Below, in pieces: positions 18,690 through 28,690 of a stretch of 64,000 nucleotides of DNA (the first letter of the stretch is position 1; the number at the start of each line of letters is the position of its first letter). The notes beneath the pieces are model-generated. The model was not told the DNA's origin. It was given only the letters and a program-made list of their open reading frames with translations, and did no database searches. Made by a program: the position numbers and the translations under genes. Source of the stretch: [Streptosporangium] indianense (GTDB taxonomy: Bacteria > Actinomycetota > Actinomycetes > Streptomycetales > Streptomycetaceae); assembly GCF_021474405.1 (NCBI RefSeq), contig NZ_JAKEIO010000001.1, forward strand, positions 153,129-217,128. Direction: 5' to 3'.

Positions 18690-19906
18690 CCGCCCGACCG
18701 CTCCCCGAGCACCCGGACTTCCTCTGGCGCAACCCCGAGCCGCGCTCCTCCTACGACGTCGTCATCGTCGGCGCCGGCGGCCACGGCCTGGCCACCGCCT
18801 ACTACCTCGCCGAGAACCACGGCATCACCGACGTCGCCGTCCTGGAGAAGGGCTGGCTGGCGGGCGGCAACATGGCCCGCAACACCACGATCATCCGCTC
18901 CAACTACCTCTGGGACGAGAGCGCCGCGATCTACGAGCACGCGCTCAAGCTGTGGGAGCGGCTCCCCGAGGAGCTCGACTACGACTTCCTGTTCAGCCAG
19001 CGCGGCGTCCTCAATCTCGCCCACACCCTCCAGGACGTCCGCGAGGGCATGCGCCGGGCGAACGCCAACCGCCTCAACGGAGTCGACGCCGAGTGGCTCG
19101 AACCGGACCAGGTCGCCAAGGTCTGCCCCATCCTCAACGTCTCGCCCCGCACCCGTCACCCCGTCCTCGGCGCCACTTTCCAGCCCCGGGCCGGCATCGC
19201 CAAGCACGACCACGTCGCCTGGGCCCTGGCCCGCCGCGCCGACCACCTGGGCGTGGACCTGATCCAGGGTTGCGAGGTCACCGGCTTCCTCAAGGACGGC
19301 GACCGGGTTGTGGGCGTCGACACCAACCGGGGGCGTATCCACGCGGGCCGGGTCGGGCTCGCCGCAGCCGGGCACAGCAGCGTGCTGGCCGAACGGGCGG
19401 GCGTACGACTGCCGGTGCAGTCCCATCCCCTCCAGGCCCTGGTCTCGGAGCTGCACGAGCCGGTGCATCCCACGGTCGTCATGTCCAACCACGTGCACGT
19501 CTACGTGTCCCAGGCGCACAAGGGCGAGCTGGTGATGGGCGCGGGCGTCGACTCCTACAACGGCTATGGGCAGCGTGGCTCGTTCCACGTCATCGAACGG
19601 CAGATGGCCGCCGCCGTCGAGCTGTTCCCCGTCTTCGCACGGGCGCACGTACTGCGTACCTGGGGCGGCATCGTCGACGTCACCCCGGACGCCTCGCCGA
19701 TCATCGGCCGCACGCCGGTGGAGGGGCTGTACGTCAACTGCGGCTGGGGGACCGGCGGTTTCAAGGCCACCCCCGCCGCCGGCTGGACGTTCGCACACAC
19801 CATCGCCACGGGCGAACCGCATCCGCTGAACGCGCCCTTCGCCCTCGAACGTTTCACCACGGGCGCCCTGATCGACGAACACGGCGCGGCGGCCGTGGCC
19901 CACTGA
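18686..19906 (+). CDS. soxB: Sarcosine oxidase, beta subunit
   Basis: This is the catalytic flavoprotein subunit of heterotetrameric sarcosine oxidase, which oxidises N-methylglycine to glycine. At 406 residues it has the usual length. The FAD-binding dinucleotide fold is at the N-terminus ([19 protein letters not shown]), and the family's conserved C-terminal region reads [28 protein letters not shown] and [11 protein letters not shown] are characteristic of SoxB. The ATG at 18686 overlaps the glyA stop by 4 bp, so translation is coupled. SoxD starts 13 bp downstream. It works with SoxA, SoxD and SoxG, all encoded next to it. Confidence 0.97.
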   Translation: MTARPLPEHPDFLWRNPEPRSSYDVVIVGAGGHGLATAYYLAENHGITDVAVLEKGWLAGGNMARNTTIIRSNYLWDESAAIYEHALKLWERLPEELDYDFLFSQRGVLNLAHTLQDVREGMRRANANRLNGVDAEWLEPDQVAKVCPILNVSPRTRHPVLGATFQPRAGIAKHDHVAWALARRADHLGVDLIQGCEVTGFLKDGDRVVGVDTNRGRIHAGRVGLAAAGHSSVLAERAGVRLPVQSHPLQALVSELHEPVHPTVVMSNHVHVYVSQAHKGELVMGAGVDSYNGYGQRGSFHVIERQMAAAVELFPVFARAHVLRTWGGIVDVTPDASPIIGRTPVEGLYVNCGWGTGGFKATPAAGWTFAHTIATGEPHPLNAPFALERFTTGALIDEHGAAAVAH

Positions 19907-19919
19907 GGAGGACACCACC

Positions 19920-20201
19920 GTGCTGCTGATCACCTGCCCGTGGTGCGGGCCGCGGGACGAGACCGAGTACCACTACGGCGGACAGGCCCACGTCCCCCAC
20001 CCCGAGACCCCGGCCGACCTCACCGACGAGCAGTGGGCCGCGTACGTCTTCTACCGCGACAACCCCAAGGGCCCCTTCGCCGAACGCTGGATGCACGGCA
20101 CCGGCTGCCGCCGCTGGTTCAACGTCCTGCGCGACACCGCCACCCACGAGGTGCTGACCACCTACCGCCTCGACGAACCGCGCCCCGGAGGGACTCGATG
20201 A
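19920..20201 (+). CDS. soxD: Sarcosine oxidase, delta subunit
   Basis: This is the small zinc-binding subunit (93 residues) of heterotetrameric sarcosine oxidase, a structural part of the complex. The N-terminus LLITCPWCG gives a CxxC pair, followed by the family's HYGG and [21 protein letters not shown], which carries further zinc ligand candidates. The start is GTG at 19920 after GAGGAGGACACC. The stop overlaps the soxA start by 4 bp. Confidence 0.96.
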   Translation: MLLITCPWCGPRDETEYHYGGQAHVPHPETPADLTDEQWAAYVFYRDNPKGPFAERWMHGTGCRRWFNVLRDTATHEVLTTYRLDEPRPGGTR

Positions 20202-23038
20202 CCGAGCAGCGCTTCCGGCTCCCGCAGGGGGGCCGCCTCGACCGTGGCACCGTGCTGCGCTTCACCCTCGACGGACGGGAGCTGACCGGGCACCCCGGCG
20301 ACACCCTCGCCTCCGCGATGCTGGCGAACGGCATCGCCGAGGTCGCCCCGTCGCTCTACCGCGGCCGCCCGCGCGGCATCATCGCCGCGGGCGTCGAGGA
20401 GCCCAACGCGCTCGTCCGGCTGGACGGCCCCTGTGCGGAGGGCATGCTCCCGGCCACGGCCGTGGAGCTGTACGACGGCCTGTCCGCCACCACGCTGTCC
20501 GGGATGGGCCGCCTCGACCCGGTGCCCGACCCCGCCGTCTACGACAAGAAGTACGTCCACACCGACGTCCTGGTCGTCGGCGCGGGACCGGCGGGGCTCT
20601 CGGCGGCCGCCGCGGCCGCCGGTTCCGGCGCCCGGGTGATCCTCCTCGACGACCGGCCCCAGCCCGGCGGTCCGCTGTTCCAGTACAGCGCGTGGGTCGC
20701 CGACGTCCGGGCGGTGCTGGACGCCGCGCCCGAGGTCGTCGTCCTGCCCCGCACCACGGCCTTCGGCTCCTACGACGACAACTATGTGCTCGCCCTCCAG
20801 CACCGCACCGACCACCTGGGAGCCGCCGCCCCCGCGGGGGTCTCACGCCAGCGGCTCTGGCACATCCGCGCCCGCCGGGTGGTGCTGGCGACCGGCGCGC
20901 ACGAGCGTCCGCTGGTCTTCTCCGGCAACGACCGGCCCGGGGTGATGCTCTCCTCGGCCGTACGGACGTACCTCGACCACTACGCCGTGGCACCCGGTTC
21001 GCGGGCCGTGGTGAGCACGACCAACGACAGCGCCTACGACACGGTCGTCGCTCTGCACGCCAGCGGGATCGACGTCGCCGCCGTCGTCGACGCCCGGGCC
21101 CAACGGTCCCACCGGGCCGCCGAGGTGGCCGGGGCGACGGGGGTGCCGGTGCTGACCGGCAGCGCGGTCGTCGACACGGCGGGGCCCGGCCGGCTCACCG
21201 GTGTCACCGTGCATGCCCTCGACACCGAGGGCCGACTCGTCGGCGAGCGGCGGAGGTTCGACTGCGATCTGCTCGCCGTCTCCGGCGGGTGGAGCCCGGT
21301 GGTGCACCTGCACAGCCAGCGGCAGGGCCGGCTGCGCTGGGACGAGGAACTGGTCGCCTTCGTGCCCGACGGCGCCGTGCGCGGCCAGCAGGTCGTCGGT
21401 GCGGCGCGCGGGACGTACGACCCCGACGGCTGCCGTGCCGAAGGGGCGAGGGCGGGCGCGCTGGCGGCGACGGAGGCCGGGTTCCCGGTCGCCGTGCCGG
21501 CCGAGCACACGCGGCTCCCCGCCGCCCCGACCCGTGCGCTGTGGCTGGTCCCCGCCCCCGACGGCGAACCCGGCACCTGGGACGACCACTTCGTCGACCT
21601 CCAGCGCGACGTCACCGTCGCCGACGTCCACCGGTCCACCGGCGCCGGTATGCGCGGCGTCGAGCACGTCAAGCGCTACACCTCCCTCGGCACCGCGAAC
21701 GACCAGGGCAAGACCTCGGGCGTCAACGCCATCGGCGTCATCGCCGAGATGCTCTGCGGTTCACCGGGCGAGATCGGCACCACGGCCTACCGGGCTCCGT
21801 ACACGCCGGTCGCCTTCGCCGCCCTGGCCGGCCGGGAGCGCGGCGACCTGTTCGACCCGGAGCGCACCACTCCCTTGCACAGCTGGCACGTGGCGCACGG
21901 CGCGGAGTTCGAGAACGTCGGGCAGTGGAAGCGTCCCCGGTACTACCCGCGGCCCGGTGAGGACATGGACGCCGCCGTGGCCCGCGAGTGCCGAGCGGCC
22001 CGCGAGGGCGTGGCCTTCATGGACGCCTCCACTCTCGGCAAGATCGAGATCCGGGGCGCGGACGCGGGCGAGTTCCTCAACCGGATCTACACCAACGCCT
22101 TCAAGAAGCTGAAACCCGGCACGGCCCGCTACGGCGTCATGTGCCGGCCGGACGGCATGATCTTCGACGACGGTGTGACACTGCGGCTCGACGACGACCG
22201 CTACTTCATGACCACCACGACCGGGGGCGCCGCCGGGGTCCTGGACTGGCTGGAGGAGTGGCTCCAGACGGAGTGGCCCGAACTCGACGTCCACTGCACC
22301 TCCGTGACCGAGCAGTGGTCGACGGTCGCCGTGGTCGGTCCCCGGTCCCGCGAGGTCGTCGCCCGGCTCGCACCCGACGTCGACCTGTCCGCCGAGGCGT
22401 TCCCCTTCATGGCCTTCCGCGAGACCACCCTGGCCTGCGGTGTCCCGGCCCGCATCTGCCGGATCTCCTTCTCCGGCGAACTGGCCTACGAGATCAACGT
22501 CTCGGGGTGGTACGGCCTGGCCGTCTGGGAACGGGTGCACGAGGCCGGGCGGCCGTACGGCATCACCCCGTACGGCACCGAGACCATGCACGTGCTGCGG
22601 GCCGAGAAGGGCTACATCATCGTCGGGCAGGACACCGACGGCACCGTCACCCCGCAGGACGCGGGCATGTCCTGGGTGGTCTCCCGGCAGAAGGACTTCA
22701 TCGGCAAGCGGTCCTTCTCCCGCGCCGACACCGCCCGCACCGACCGCAGGCACCTGGTCGGCCTGCTGCCGCACGACCGCACGACCCGGCTGCCCGAGGG
22801 CACCCAACTTGTGGCCCCGGACGTCTCCCTGGAGACCGTGCCGGTGCCGATGCTGGGCCACGTCACCTCCAGCTACCACAGCCAGGCACTCGGCAGACCC
22901 TTCGCCCTCGCCCTCGTCGCCGGCGGTCGGGACAGGATCGGCGAGACCCTGCTCGCCCCGGTGGGCGAGGACCTCGTGCCCGTTGAGGTGGCCGACTGCG
23001 TCCTGTACGACCCCGAAGGGACCAAGCGAGATGGCTGA
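20198..23038 (+). CDS. soxA: Sarcosine oxidase, alpha subunit
   Basis: This large subunit of 946 residues binds NAD+ and tetrahydrofolate and passes the sarcosine methyl group to folate as 5,10-methylene-THF. The N-terminal 2Fe-2S-ferredoxin-like domain ([17 protein letters not shown]) lacks cluster Cys residues, as is usual. A nucleotide-binding fold starts near residue 123 ([19 protein letters not shown]). The C-terminal half, from about 580, is GcvT-like (glycine cleavage T protein), with [17 protein letters not shown] and ELAYEINV. The ATG at 20198 overlaps soxD; the stop lies 8 bp inside soxG. Confidence 0.97.
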   Translation: MTEQRFRLPQGGRLDRGTVLRFTLDGRELTGHPGDTLASAMLANGIAEVAPSLYRGRPRGIIAAGVEEPNALVRLDGPCAEGMLPATAVELYDGLSATTLSGMGRLDPVPDPAVYDKKYVHTDVLVVGAGPAGLSAAAAAAGSGARVILLDDRPQPGGPLFQYSAWVADVRAVLDAAPEVVVLPRTTAFGSYDDNYVLALQHRTDHLGAAAPAGVSRQRLWHIRARRVVLATGAHERPLVFSGNDRPGVMLSSAVRTYLDHYAVAPGSRAVVSTTNDSAYDTVVALHASGIDVAAVVDARAQRSHRAAEVAGATGVPVLTGSAVVDTAGPGRLTGVTVHALDTEGRLVGERRRFDCDLLAVSGGWSPVVHLHSQRQGRLRWDEELVAFVPDGAVRGQQVVGAARGTYDPDGCRAEGARAGALAATEAGFPVAVPAEHTRLPAAPTRALWLVPAPDGEPGTWDDHFVDLQRDVTVADVHRSTGAGMRGVEHVKRYTSLGTANDQGKTSGVNAIGVIAEMLCGSPGEIGTTAYRAPYTPVAFAALAGRERGDLFDPERTTPLHSWHVAHGAEFENVGQWKRPRYYPRPGEDMDAAVARECRAAREGVAFMDASTLGKIEIRGADAGEFLNRIYTNAFKKLKPGTARYGVMCRPDGMIFDDGVTLRLDDDRYFMTTTTGGAAGVLDWLEEWLQTEWPELDVHCTSVTEQWSTVAVVGPRSREVVARLAPDVDLSAEAFPFMAFRETTLACGVPARICRISFSGELAYEINVSGWYGLAVWERVHEAGRPYGITPYGTETMHVLRAEKGYIIVGQDTDGTVTPQDAGMSWVVSRQKDFIGKRSFSRADTARTDRRHLVGLLPHDRTTRLPEGTQLVAPDVSLETVPVPMLGHVTSSYHSQALGRPFALALVAGGRDRIGETLLAPVGEDLVPVEVADCVLYDPEGTKRDG

Positions 23039-23633
23039 CACCGGTATCGCCGCACTGCGCAACAGCCCAGCGGCCCACCTGGCGGAGCGGATGCGTGCCG
23101 CCACCGTCACCGGCGCCCGGGGCGTCACCCTGACGGAACTGCCGTTCCTCACCATGCTGAACCTGCGCGTCGACCCCGGCTCCGAAGCGGCCGCCCGCAT
23201 GGAGACGGCCCTGGGGGCGCCGCTCCCGTGCCGGTGCGGCGACACCACCGCCTCCGGTGACCGCACGGCCGTCTGGCTGGGCCCCGACGAGTGGCTAGTG
23301 CTCTCCCGGTCCGACGAGGCCCCCGCGCTGCGGGAGGCGCTGGGGCAGGCCCCCGGGTCGGTCGTCGACGTCTCCGCGAACCGCACGACGCTGGAACTGA
23401 GCGGACCGTCCGCCCGGCAGGTCCTGGAGAAGGGCTGCCCGCTGGACCTGCACCCCCGGGTCTTCGGCCCGGGCCGGGCGGTGTCGACCACGGTGGGCCC
23501 CGTCGCCGTACTGCTCTGGCAGACCGACGACGCGCCGACGTACCGTCTGTTGCCCCGCTCCTCGTTCGCCGACTACCTGGCGCGCTGGGTCATGGACGCG
23601 ATGGGCGAGTTCGGCGCACCGGAGGTGCCGTGA
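23031..23633 (+). CDS. soxG: Sarcosine oxidase, gamma subunit
   Basis: This 200-residue protein is the gamma subunit, a GcvT-like protein without the catalytic machinery. SoxG features are visible: [13 protein letters not shown] near residue 40, [14 protein letters not shown] near 85, [15 protein letters not shown] and the C-terminal region with [16 protein letters not shown]. Its ATG overlaps soxA by 8 bp and its stop overlaps the purU start (TGATG), so the five downstream genes are one coupled unit. Confidence 0.95.
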   Translation: MADTGIAALRNSPAAHLAERMRAATVTGARGVTLTELPFLTMLNLRVDPGSEAAARMETALGAPLPCRCGDTTASGDRTAVWLGPDEWLVLSRSDEAPALREALGQAPGSVVDVSANRTTLELSGPSARQVLEKGCPLDLHPRVFGPGRAVSTTVGPVAVLLWQTDDAPTYRLLPRSSFADYLARWVMDAMGEFGAPEVP

Positions 23634-24490
23634 TGCAGACGCCCGAGTACGTCCTCACCCTGGACTGCCCCGAGGCGCCCGGGATCGTCGCCGCCGTCTC
23701 GCGGTTCCTGCTCGACCACGGCAGCGACATCCTCGACAACCACCAGTTCGGTGACCGCAGGGACGGTCACTTCTTCATGCGGGTGCGCTTCGCGGCCCCC
23801 GGCCGCGAGGACACCGCGGAGCTGCTCCGGCGTGCTTTCGCCGCGGTGGCCACGCCGTTCGCGATGCGCTGGCACCTCGAACCGGCCGGTACCCGGCACC
23901 GCGTGCTCATCATGGTGTCCCGCTACGACCACTGCCTCAACGACCTGCTCTTCCGTACCCGCAGCGGGGACCTGCCCATCGACGTGGTCGCAGTGGTGTC
24001 CAACCACCGCGACCACGAGGCACTGGTCACCTGGCACGGCATCCCGTTCTTCCACGTGCCGGTCACCGCGGCGACCAAGCCGGAGGCCGAGGCCCGGCTG
24101 CTCGGCGTCGTCGACCGGTTCGATGTCGACCTGGTCGTGCTCGCCCGCTACATGCAGGTGCTCTCCGACGACCTGTGCACCCGGCTCCCCGGCCGGGTGA
24201 TCAACATCCACCACTCGTTCCTGCCGAGCTTCAAAGGAGCCAAGCCCTACCACCAGGCCCACGAACGCGGCGTCAAACTCGTCGGCGCGACGGCCCATTA
24301 CGTCACCGCCGACCTCGACGAGGGCCCGATCATCGCCCAGGAGGTCATCGACGTCGACCACAGCCACACGCCCGAGGACCTCGCCGCCATCGGCCGCGAC
24401 GCGGAGTCGGCGGCCCTGGCGCGGGCGGTGCGCTGGCACTGCGAAGGCCGGGTGTTCGTCCAGGGCAGACGCACGGTCATCCTGCGCTGA
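23633..24490 (+). CDS. purU: Formyltetrahydrofolate deformylase
   Basis: This enzyme hydrolyses 10-formyl-THF to formate and THF. At 285 residues it has the expected length. An N-terminal ACT regulatory domain covers about 5-80 (YVLTLDCPEAPGIVAAVS). The formyltransferase-fold domain follows, with the family motif NIHHSFLPSFKGAKPY and the catalytic Asp in ADLDEGPIIAQ. In this operon it closes the folate cycle by regenerating free THF for SoxA after one-carbon units are oxidised. It is the last gene; 28 bp separate its stop from the convergent lysE gene, with no clear terminator. Confidence 0.96.
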   Translation: MQTPEYVLTLDCPEAPGIVAAVSRFLLDHGSDILDNHQFGDRRDGHFFMRVRFAAPGREDTAELLRRAFAAVATPFAMRWHLEPAGTRHRVLIMVSRYDHCLNDLLFRTRSGDLPIDVVAVVSNHRDHEALVTWHGIPFFHVPVTAATKPEAEARLLGVVDRFDVDLVVLARYMQVLSDDLCTRLPGRVINIHHSFLPSFKGAKPYHQAHERGVKLVGATAHYVTADLDEGPIIAQEVIDVDHSHTPEDLAAIGRDAESAALARAVRWHCEGRVFVQGRRTVILR

Positions 24491-24518
24491 GGCCAGGCCC
24501 GTCGACGGATCGGGTCCG

Positions 24519-25145
24519 TCAGCCTGCCAGGCGTTCCGTCAGCAGGAAAACGCCGATGGTGATCATCATCGCACCGGAGACGCGGGTCACCGCCCGGGCC
24601 GCGGAGGGCCTGGTCCGCAGGACCGTGCGGGCCAGGACTCCGACGGTGAGGTAGACGACGGCACAGGCGACCATGTGCAGCGAGCCGAGCAGACCGGTCT
24701 GGCCCGCGACCGGCCAAGCTCCCGCGGGGTCGATGAACTGCGGGAACAGGGAGAAGTAGAGGAGCAGGGCCTTGGGGTTCAGTCCGCTGATCCCGATGCC
24801 CCGGAGCAGGACCCGCCCCCGGGAGGCGCCCCCGGCGCCCACTTCCTCCTCGGCGGCCGTCAGAACGGCCGGCTGCCGCAGCACCCCCCAGCCGAGCCAC
24901 ACCAGGTAGCCGGCCCCGGCCATGGTCAGCGCCGTGAGCAGGGTCCCCGAGCTCGCCACGACCACCACCAGCCCCGCCACGGCGAGCAGGGTGTACCCCG
25001 CGTATCCGGCCACCAGTCCGGCGACGGCCGGCACGACCGACCGGTCCCGCAGGCCCGCTGTGATCGCGTAGGCCCAGTCCGCTCCCGGGGTGAATACCAG
25101 CAGCAGGTCGACTGCCACGAAGGCCGCCAGCGTGGTCGTGTCCAT
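24519..25145 (-). CDS. LysE/RhtB-family amino-acid exporter
   Basis: This is a small membrane transporter of 208 residues with about six helices. The N-terminus (FVAVDLLLVFTPGADWAYAI) carries the family signature, in which PGAD is a variant of the conserved PGP(N/D). The loop after helix 3 holds GISGLNPKALLLYFSLFPQF, also typical. Such proteins export amino acids or small analogues. It is divergent from an Lrp/AsnC regulator 110 bp away, the classic arrangement in which the regulator senses an amino acid and switches on its exporter. The ATG at 25145 is supported by the position of helix 1. Confidence 0.93.
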   Translation of the reverse strand: MDTTTLAAFVAVDLLLVFTPGADWAYAITAGLRDRSVVPAVAGLVAGYAGYTLLAVAGLVVVVASSGTLLTALTMAGAGYLVWLGWGVLRQPAVLTAAEEEVGAGGASRGRVLLRGIGISGLNPKALLLYFSLFPQFIDPAGAWPVAGQTGLLGSLHMVACAVVYLTVGVLARTVLRTRPSAARAVTRVSGAMMITIGVFLLTERLAG

Positions 25146-25255
25146 CGATCGTTCCCTCTCACATGCGGTGGTGCGAGGGAAGGGTATGGCGGATCTGCCC
25201 GAAAGTGTTCCCTTCTTTTCTTCTTGATCGGCCTCTCTGGGTCAGAATCTTCTCC

Positions 25256-25708
25256 ATGGATGCGATGGACCGGAAAATTCTTACCGAGCTGCAGCTGGAC
25301 GGCCGCCTCACGGTCACCGAGCTGGCGGCGCGCGTGAAACTGAGCGTCTCGCCCTGCCACCGCAGGCTGCGCGATCTCGAACGCGAAGGTGCGATCCGCG
25401 GCTATCGCGCGGTGGTGGACCCGGCCGCCGTGGGCCTGAACTTCGAGGCCCTCGTCTTCGTCACCATGCGTCTGGAGGACGCCGACACGGTCTCCGCGTT
25501 CGAGAAGGCGGTGGCCGCCGTCCCGCATGTCCTCCAGGCCCAGCGGCTCTTCGGCGACCCCGACTACCTCCTGCGCGTCGCCGCCACCGACCTGACCGCC
25601 TTCCAGCAGCTCTACGACCAGCAACTCGCCCGGCTCCCGGGCGTCCAGCGCCTCAACTCCACCCTCGTCATGAAGCACGTCGTCGACGACCGCCCGCTGC
25701 CCGGATGA
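25256..25708 (+). CDS. Lrp/AsnC-family regulator
   Basis: This leucine-responsive-type regulator has 150 residues. The N-terminal HTH (MDRKILTELQLDGRLTVTELAARV, then SVSPCHRRLRDLEREG) is followed by the RAM/ACT-like effector domain from about 65 (YRAVVDPAAVGLNF). The start is the ATG at 25256 or, less likely, 25265. The longer frame from 25163 covers an AT-rich promoter-like segment (TTCCCTTCTTTTCTTCTTG). It probably controls the divergent LysE exporter and itself. A hairpin terminator follows directly. Confidence 0.92.
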   Translation: MDAMDRKILTELQLDGRLTVTELAARVKLSVSPCHRRLRDLEREGAIRGYRAVVDPAAVGLNFEALVFVTMRLEDADTVSAFEKAVAAVPHVLQAQRLFGDPDYLLRVAATDLTAFQQLYDQQLARLPGVQRLNSTLVMKHVVDDRPLPG

Positions 25709-25714
25709 GCGGCC

Positions 25715-25734
25715 CCGGGGCGAACGGGCCCCGG
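25715..25734 (+). terminator. Hairpin terminator after the Lrp gene
   Basis: CCGGGGC at 25715-25721 pairs with GCCCCGG at 25728-25734 around a 6-nt loop, starting 7 bp after the Lrp stop. It has no U-tract. It separates the Lrp gene from the hydrolase gene downstream. Confidence 0.45.
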
Positions 25735-25830
25735 ATCACCCACCGGCTGCGCGGACCACCGGCCGGAGGTGCGCCCCCGGGCAAACACCCGTGCGCTGCG
25801 GGGCAATCGACCCGCTCGCGCCGGTCCTAG

Positions 25831-26715
<885 letters not shown>

Positions 26716-26767
26716 TCGGATTCTGCCTCCGATTCTTCCTGGACCGCCCCGGGGAGGCGTGGTGACA

Positions 26768-26810
26768 TCGTCGAAGGCCGGCAGTGGACCCAGCTGCCGG
26801 CCTTCGACGA
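26768..26810. terminator. Perfect 17-bp hairpin between hydrolase and AraC gene
   Basis: TCGTCGAAGGCCGGCAG at 26768-26784 pairs perfectly with CTGCCGGCCTTCGACGA at 26794-26810 around a 9-nt loop. It lies 52 bp after the hydrolase stop and 55 bp before the AraC start. It is a strong rho-independent terminator candidate without a U-tract. It could also act in the leader of the AraC transcript. Confidence 0.7.
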
Positions 26811-26865
26811 CGCCCAGGCTTCCGACCGTGCCTGGGCCGTTGCTGATGCCCAGGGGGGAATCCAG

Positions 26866-27927
26866 GTGTCCGTCATCCTTTCCACCGCGTCACTGCCGGC
26901 GGCCGACCGGGGGGAGCGCTGGCACCACGCGGTGTCGCGGACCTTCATCCCGCTCGACGTGCGACTCCTCGAGGACGATCCGTCCCCCGGCAGCATCGTG
27001 AGCCACCGGCTGGGCTCCTTGGGCGTCTCGCAGGTGCAGGCGGGCCCGCAGATCGTGACGCGCAGCAGACGGCTCGCCCAGGACGGCAAGGAATTCCTCA
27101 TCCTCACCCTGCAGCGGCGGGGCAGCGCCCTCAAGGAACAGGACGGGCGGGAGGCCCGCATCGGACCGGGTGACTTCTCCCTCTCCGACTCCTCGCGGAC
27201 GTTCCGCAAGAAGGTGCAGAGCGCGTTCTGCTTCACTTCCTTCCACTTCCCCCGTGCGGAGCTCCACGTGCGGGACGAGGACCTGCGGACGCTCACCGCC
27301 ACGGCGTTCTCCGGCCGGGAGGGGAGCGCCGCCCTGGTGGGGACCTACTTCGCGCGTCTGGCACGCGAAGCGGCGCATCTCGACGCCGTCCCCGGACGCC
27401 AGTTCGCGGTCACGGCCCTCGACCTGCTGGCACTGCTGATCAACGAACGCAGCGGCCGCTTCGTCCCTCAGGCCCCCGAGACCGCAGCTGCCACCCTCGT
27501 GCGGGTCAAGGACCACATCGCACGCCACCTCGCCGACCCCGGCCTGGCACCGCCCGGGATCGCCGCGGCGCACCACATGTCGGTCCGCTACCTGCACAAG
27601 CTGTTTCAGCCGGAGGGCGTGACGGTGGGGGAGTGGATCCGGACACAGCGGCTGGAGCGGTGCCGCCGGGACCTGCTGCGCCCCCCGGCGCCGGGGCCCG
27701 GGGTCGCGGCCGTCGCCGGACGCTGGGGATTCACCAGCCCCAGCCACTTCAGCCGTTCCTTCCGAGCGGCGTACGGGATGACGCCCCGGGAGTGGCAGCG
27801 GTACGGGTTCTCCGGCGAGAGGACGGGCAAGGGCACGGGCGCAGGTGCCGGCGCGGGTACCGGGAGCACGGACACGATGGACACGGTGGAGCGGGAACCT
27901 CCCGCCGGACCGGCTCGTTGCCCATGA
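26866..27927 (+). CDS. AraC-family transcriptional regulator
   Basis: This regulator has 353 residues. The N-terminal half resembles the AraC-binding-like (cupin) domain of NphR/FeaR-type activators (ILTLQRRGSALKEQDGR, then GDFSLSDSSRTF). The C-terminal double HTH begins near residue 210 (VRVKDHIARHLADPGL) and has the signature FTSPSHFSRSFRAAYGMTPREW. A low-complexity GTGAGAGAGTGST tail follows, probably disordered. The GTG at 26866 has AGGGGGGA upstream. The target is unknown; the upstream hydrolase and downstream DUF5701 gene are candidates, although a terminator-like hairpin separates the former. Confidence 0.92.
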   Translation: MSVILSTASLPAADRGERWHHAVSRTFIPLDVRLLEDDPSPGSIVSHRLGSLGVSQVQAGPQIVTRSRRLAQDGKEFLILTLQRRGSALKEQDGREARIGPGDFSLSDSSRTFRKKVQSAFCFTSFHFPRAELHVRDEDLRTLTATAFSGREGSAALVGTYFARLAREAAHLDAVPGRQFAVTALDLLALLINERSGRFVPQAPETAAATLVRVKDHIARHLADPGLAPPGIAAAHHMSVRYLHKLFQPEGVTVGEWIRTQRLERCRRDLLRPPAPGPGVAAVAGRWGFTSPSHFSRSFRAAYGMTPREWQRYGFSGERTGKGTGAGAGAGTGSTDTMDTVEREPPAGPARCP

Positions 27928-28023
27928 GTTCGGGCGTCCGCGTTCGCGCGTCCGAGAACGCCCGCGTTCGCAAGCCCGAGGTCCCGCTGCCCGGTTCGCC
28001 CAACCCCCGACCCGAGGAGTACC

Positions 28024-28686
28024 GTGCCCGCCACCGCGCCCGACCCGTCGACCGTCCTCCCCGCACCCCCGCCCCTGAGCGTGCAGGCCGAGCGGCTGAT
28101 CCAGCGGGGGGTGCACGAGATCGGCGGGCTGTCCGCCGAGGAGATCCGTACGTTCGCCGCGGAAGCCGGGGCTGAGGGTGACGGGGCCCTGCTGGCCGTA
28201 CATCCGGACCGGGCCCCCGCATCCGCCCTCGCGCCGCTGCTGCGCCGCGACGGCAAACCGGGTTTCGTCGTCGTCGACATGCCCGACGTCGACGAGTTCG
28301 CCCCCAGCGCGCTCGACCTGCCCGACACCCCGCTCTACCTCGTCACCGGGGTCGACCGCGGGGACCACATGGCCAACTGGTCCCCGGACGAGGCCCTGCC
28401 CGCCCTCACCGAGGAGGACCGCACCCCGCTGGTGCTCACCGAGGGCATCCACTGGGTGCTCCAGCAACCCGAGGCCCTGGAGCGCAACCTCTGCTTCATG
28501 ACCATCGGCTCCCGGCTGCGCAAGCCCAACGGCACCCTGGACGCCCGCACCCCGGCCCTCTGGATCAGCAACGGCACCGGCAGGGACGGCCGCGAGCGCC
28601 GCAACGCCCCCAAGGTCGGCTGGTGCTGGTGGAACAACCGCCACACCTGGCTGGGCTTCGCCGCCGCGACGGGCCGCGGCGGCTGA
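28024..28686 (+). CDS. DUF5701 family protein
   Basis: This is a soluble protein of 220 residues with no known function, common in actinobacteria. Conserved-looking blocks are the N-terminal QAERLIQRGVHEIGG, the central DTPLYLVTGVDRGDHMANWSPDEA, TPLVLTEGIHWVLQ and the Trp-rich C-terminus KVGWCWWNNRHTWLGFA. I recognise the architecture as DUF5701. The start is the GTG at 28024 after CGAGGAG. It is 97 bp after the AraC gene; the gap contains repeated CGCGTTCGC elements. It is convergent with the NB-ARC regulator, only 4 bp away. Confidence 0.8.
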   Translation: MPATAPDPSTVLPAPPPLSVQAERLIQRGVHEIGGLSAEEIRTFAAEAGAEGDGALLAVHPDRAPASALAPLLRRDGKPGFVVVDMPDVDEFAPSALDLPDTPLYLVTGVDRGDHMANWSPDEALPALTEEDRTPLVLTEGIHWVLQQPEALERNLCFMTIGSRLRKPNGTLDARTPALWISNGTGRDGRERRNAPKVGWCWWNNRHTWLGFAAATGRGG

Positions 28687-28690
28687 GGCG

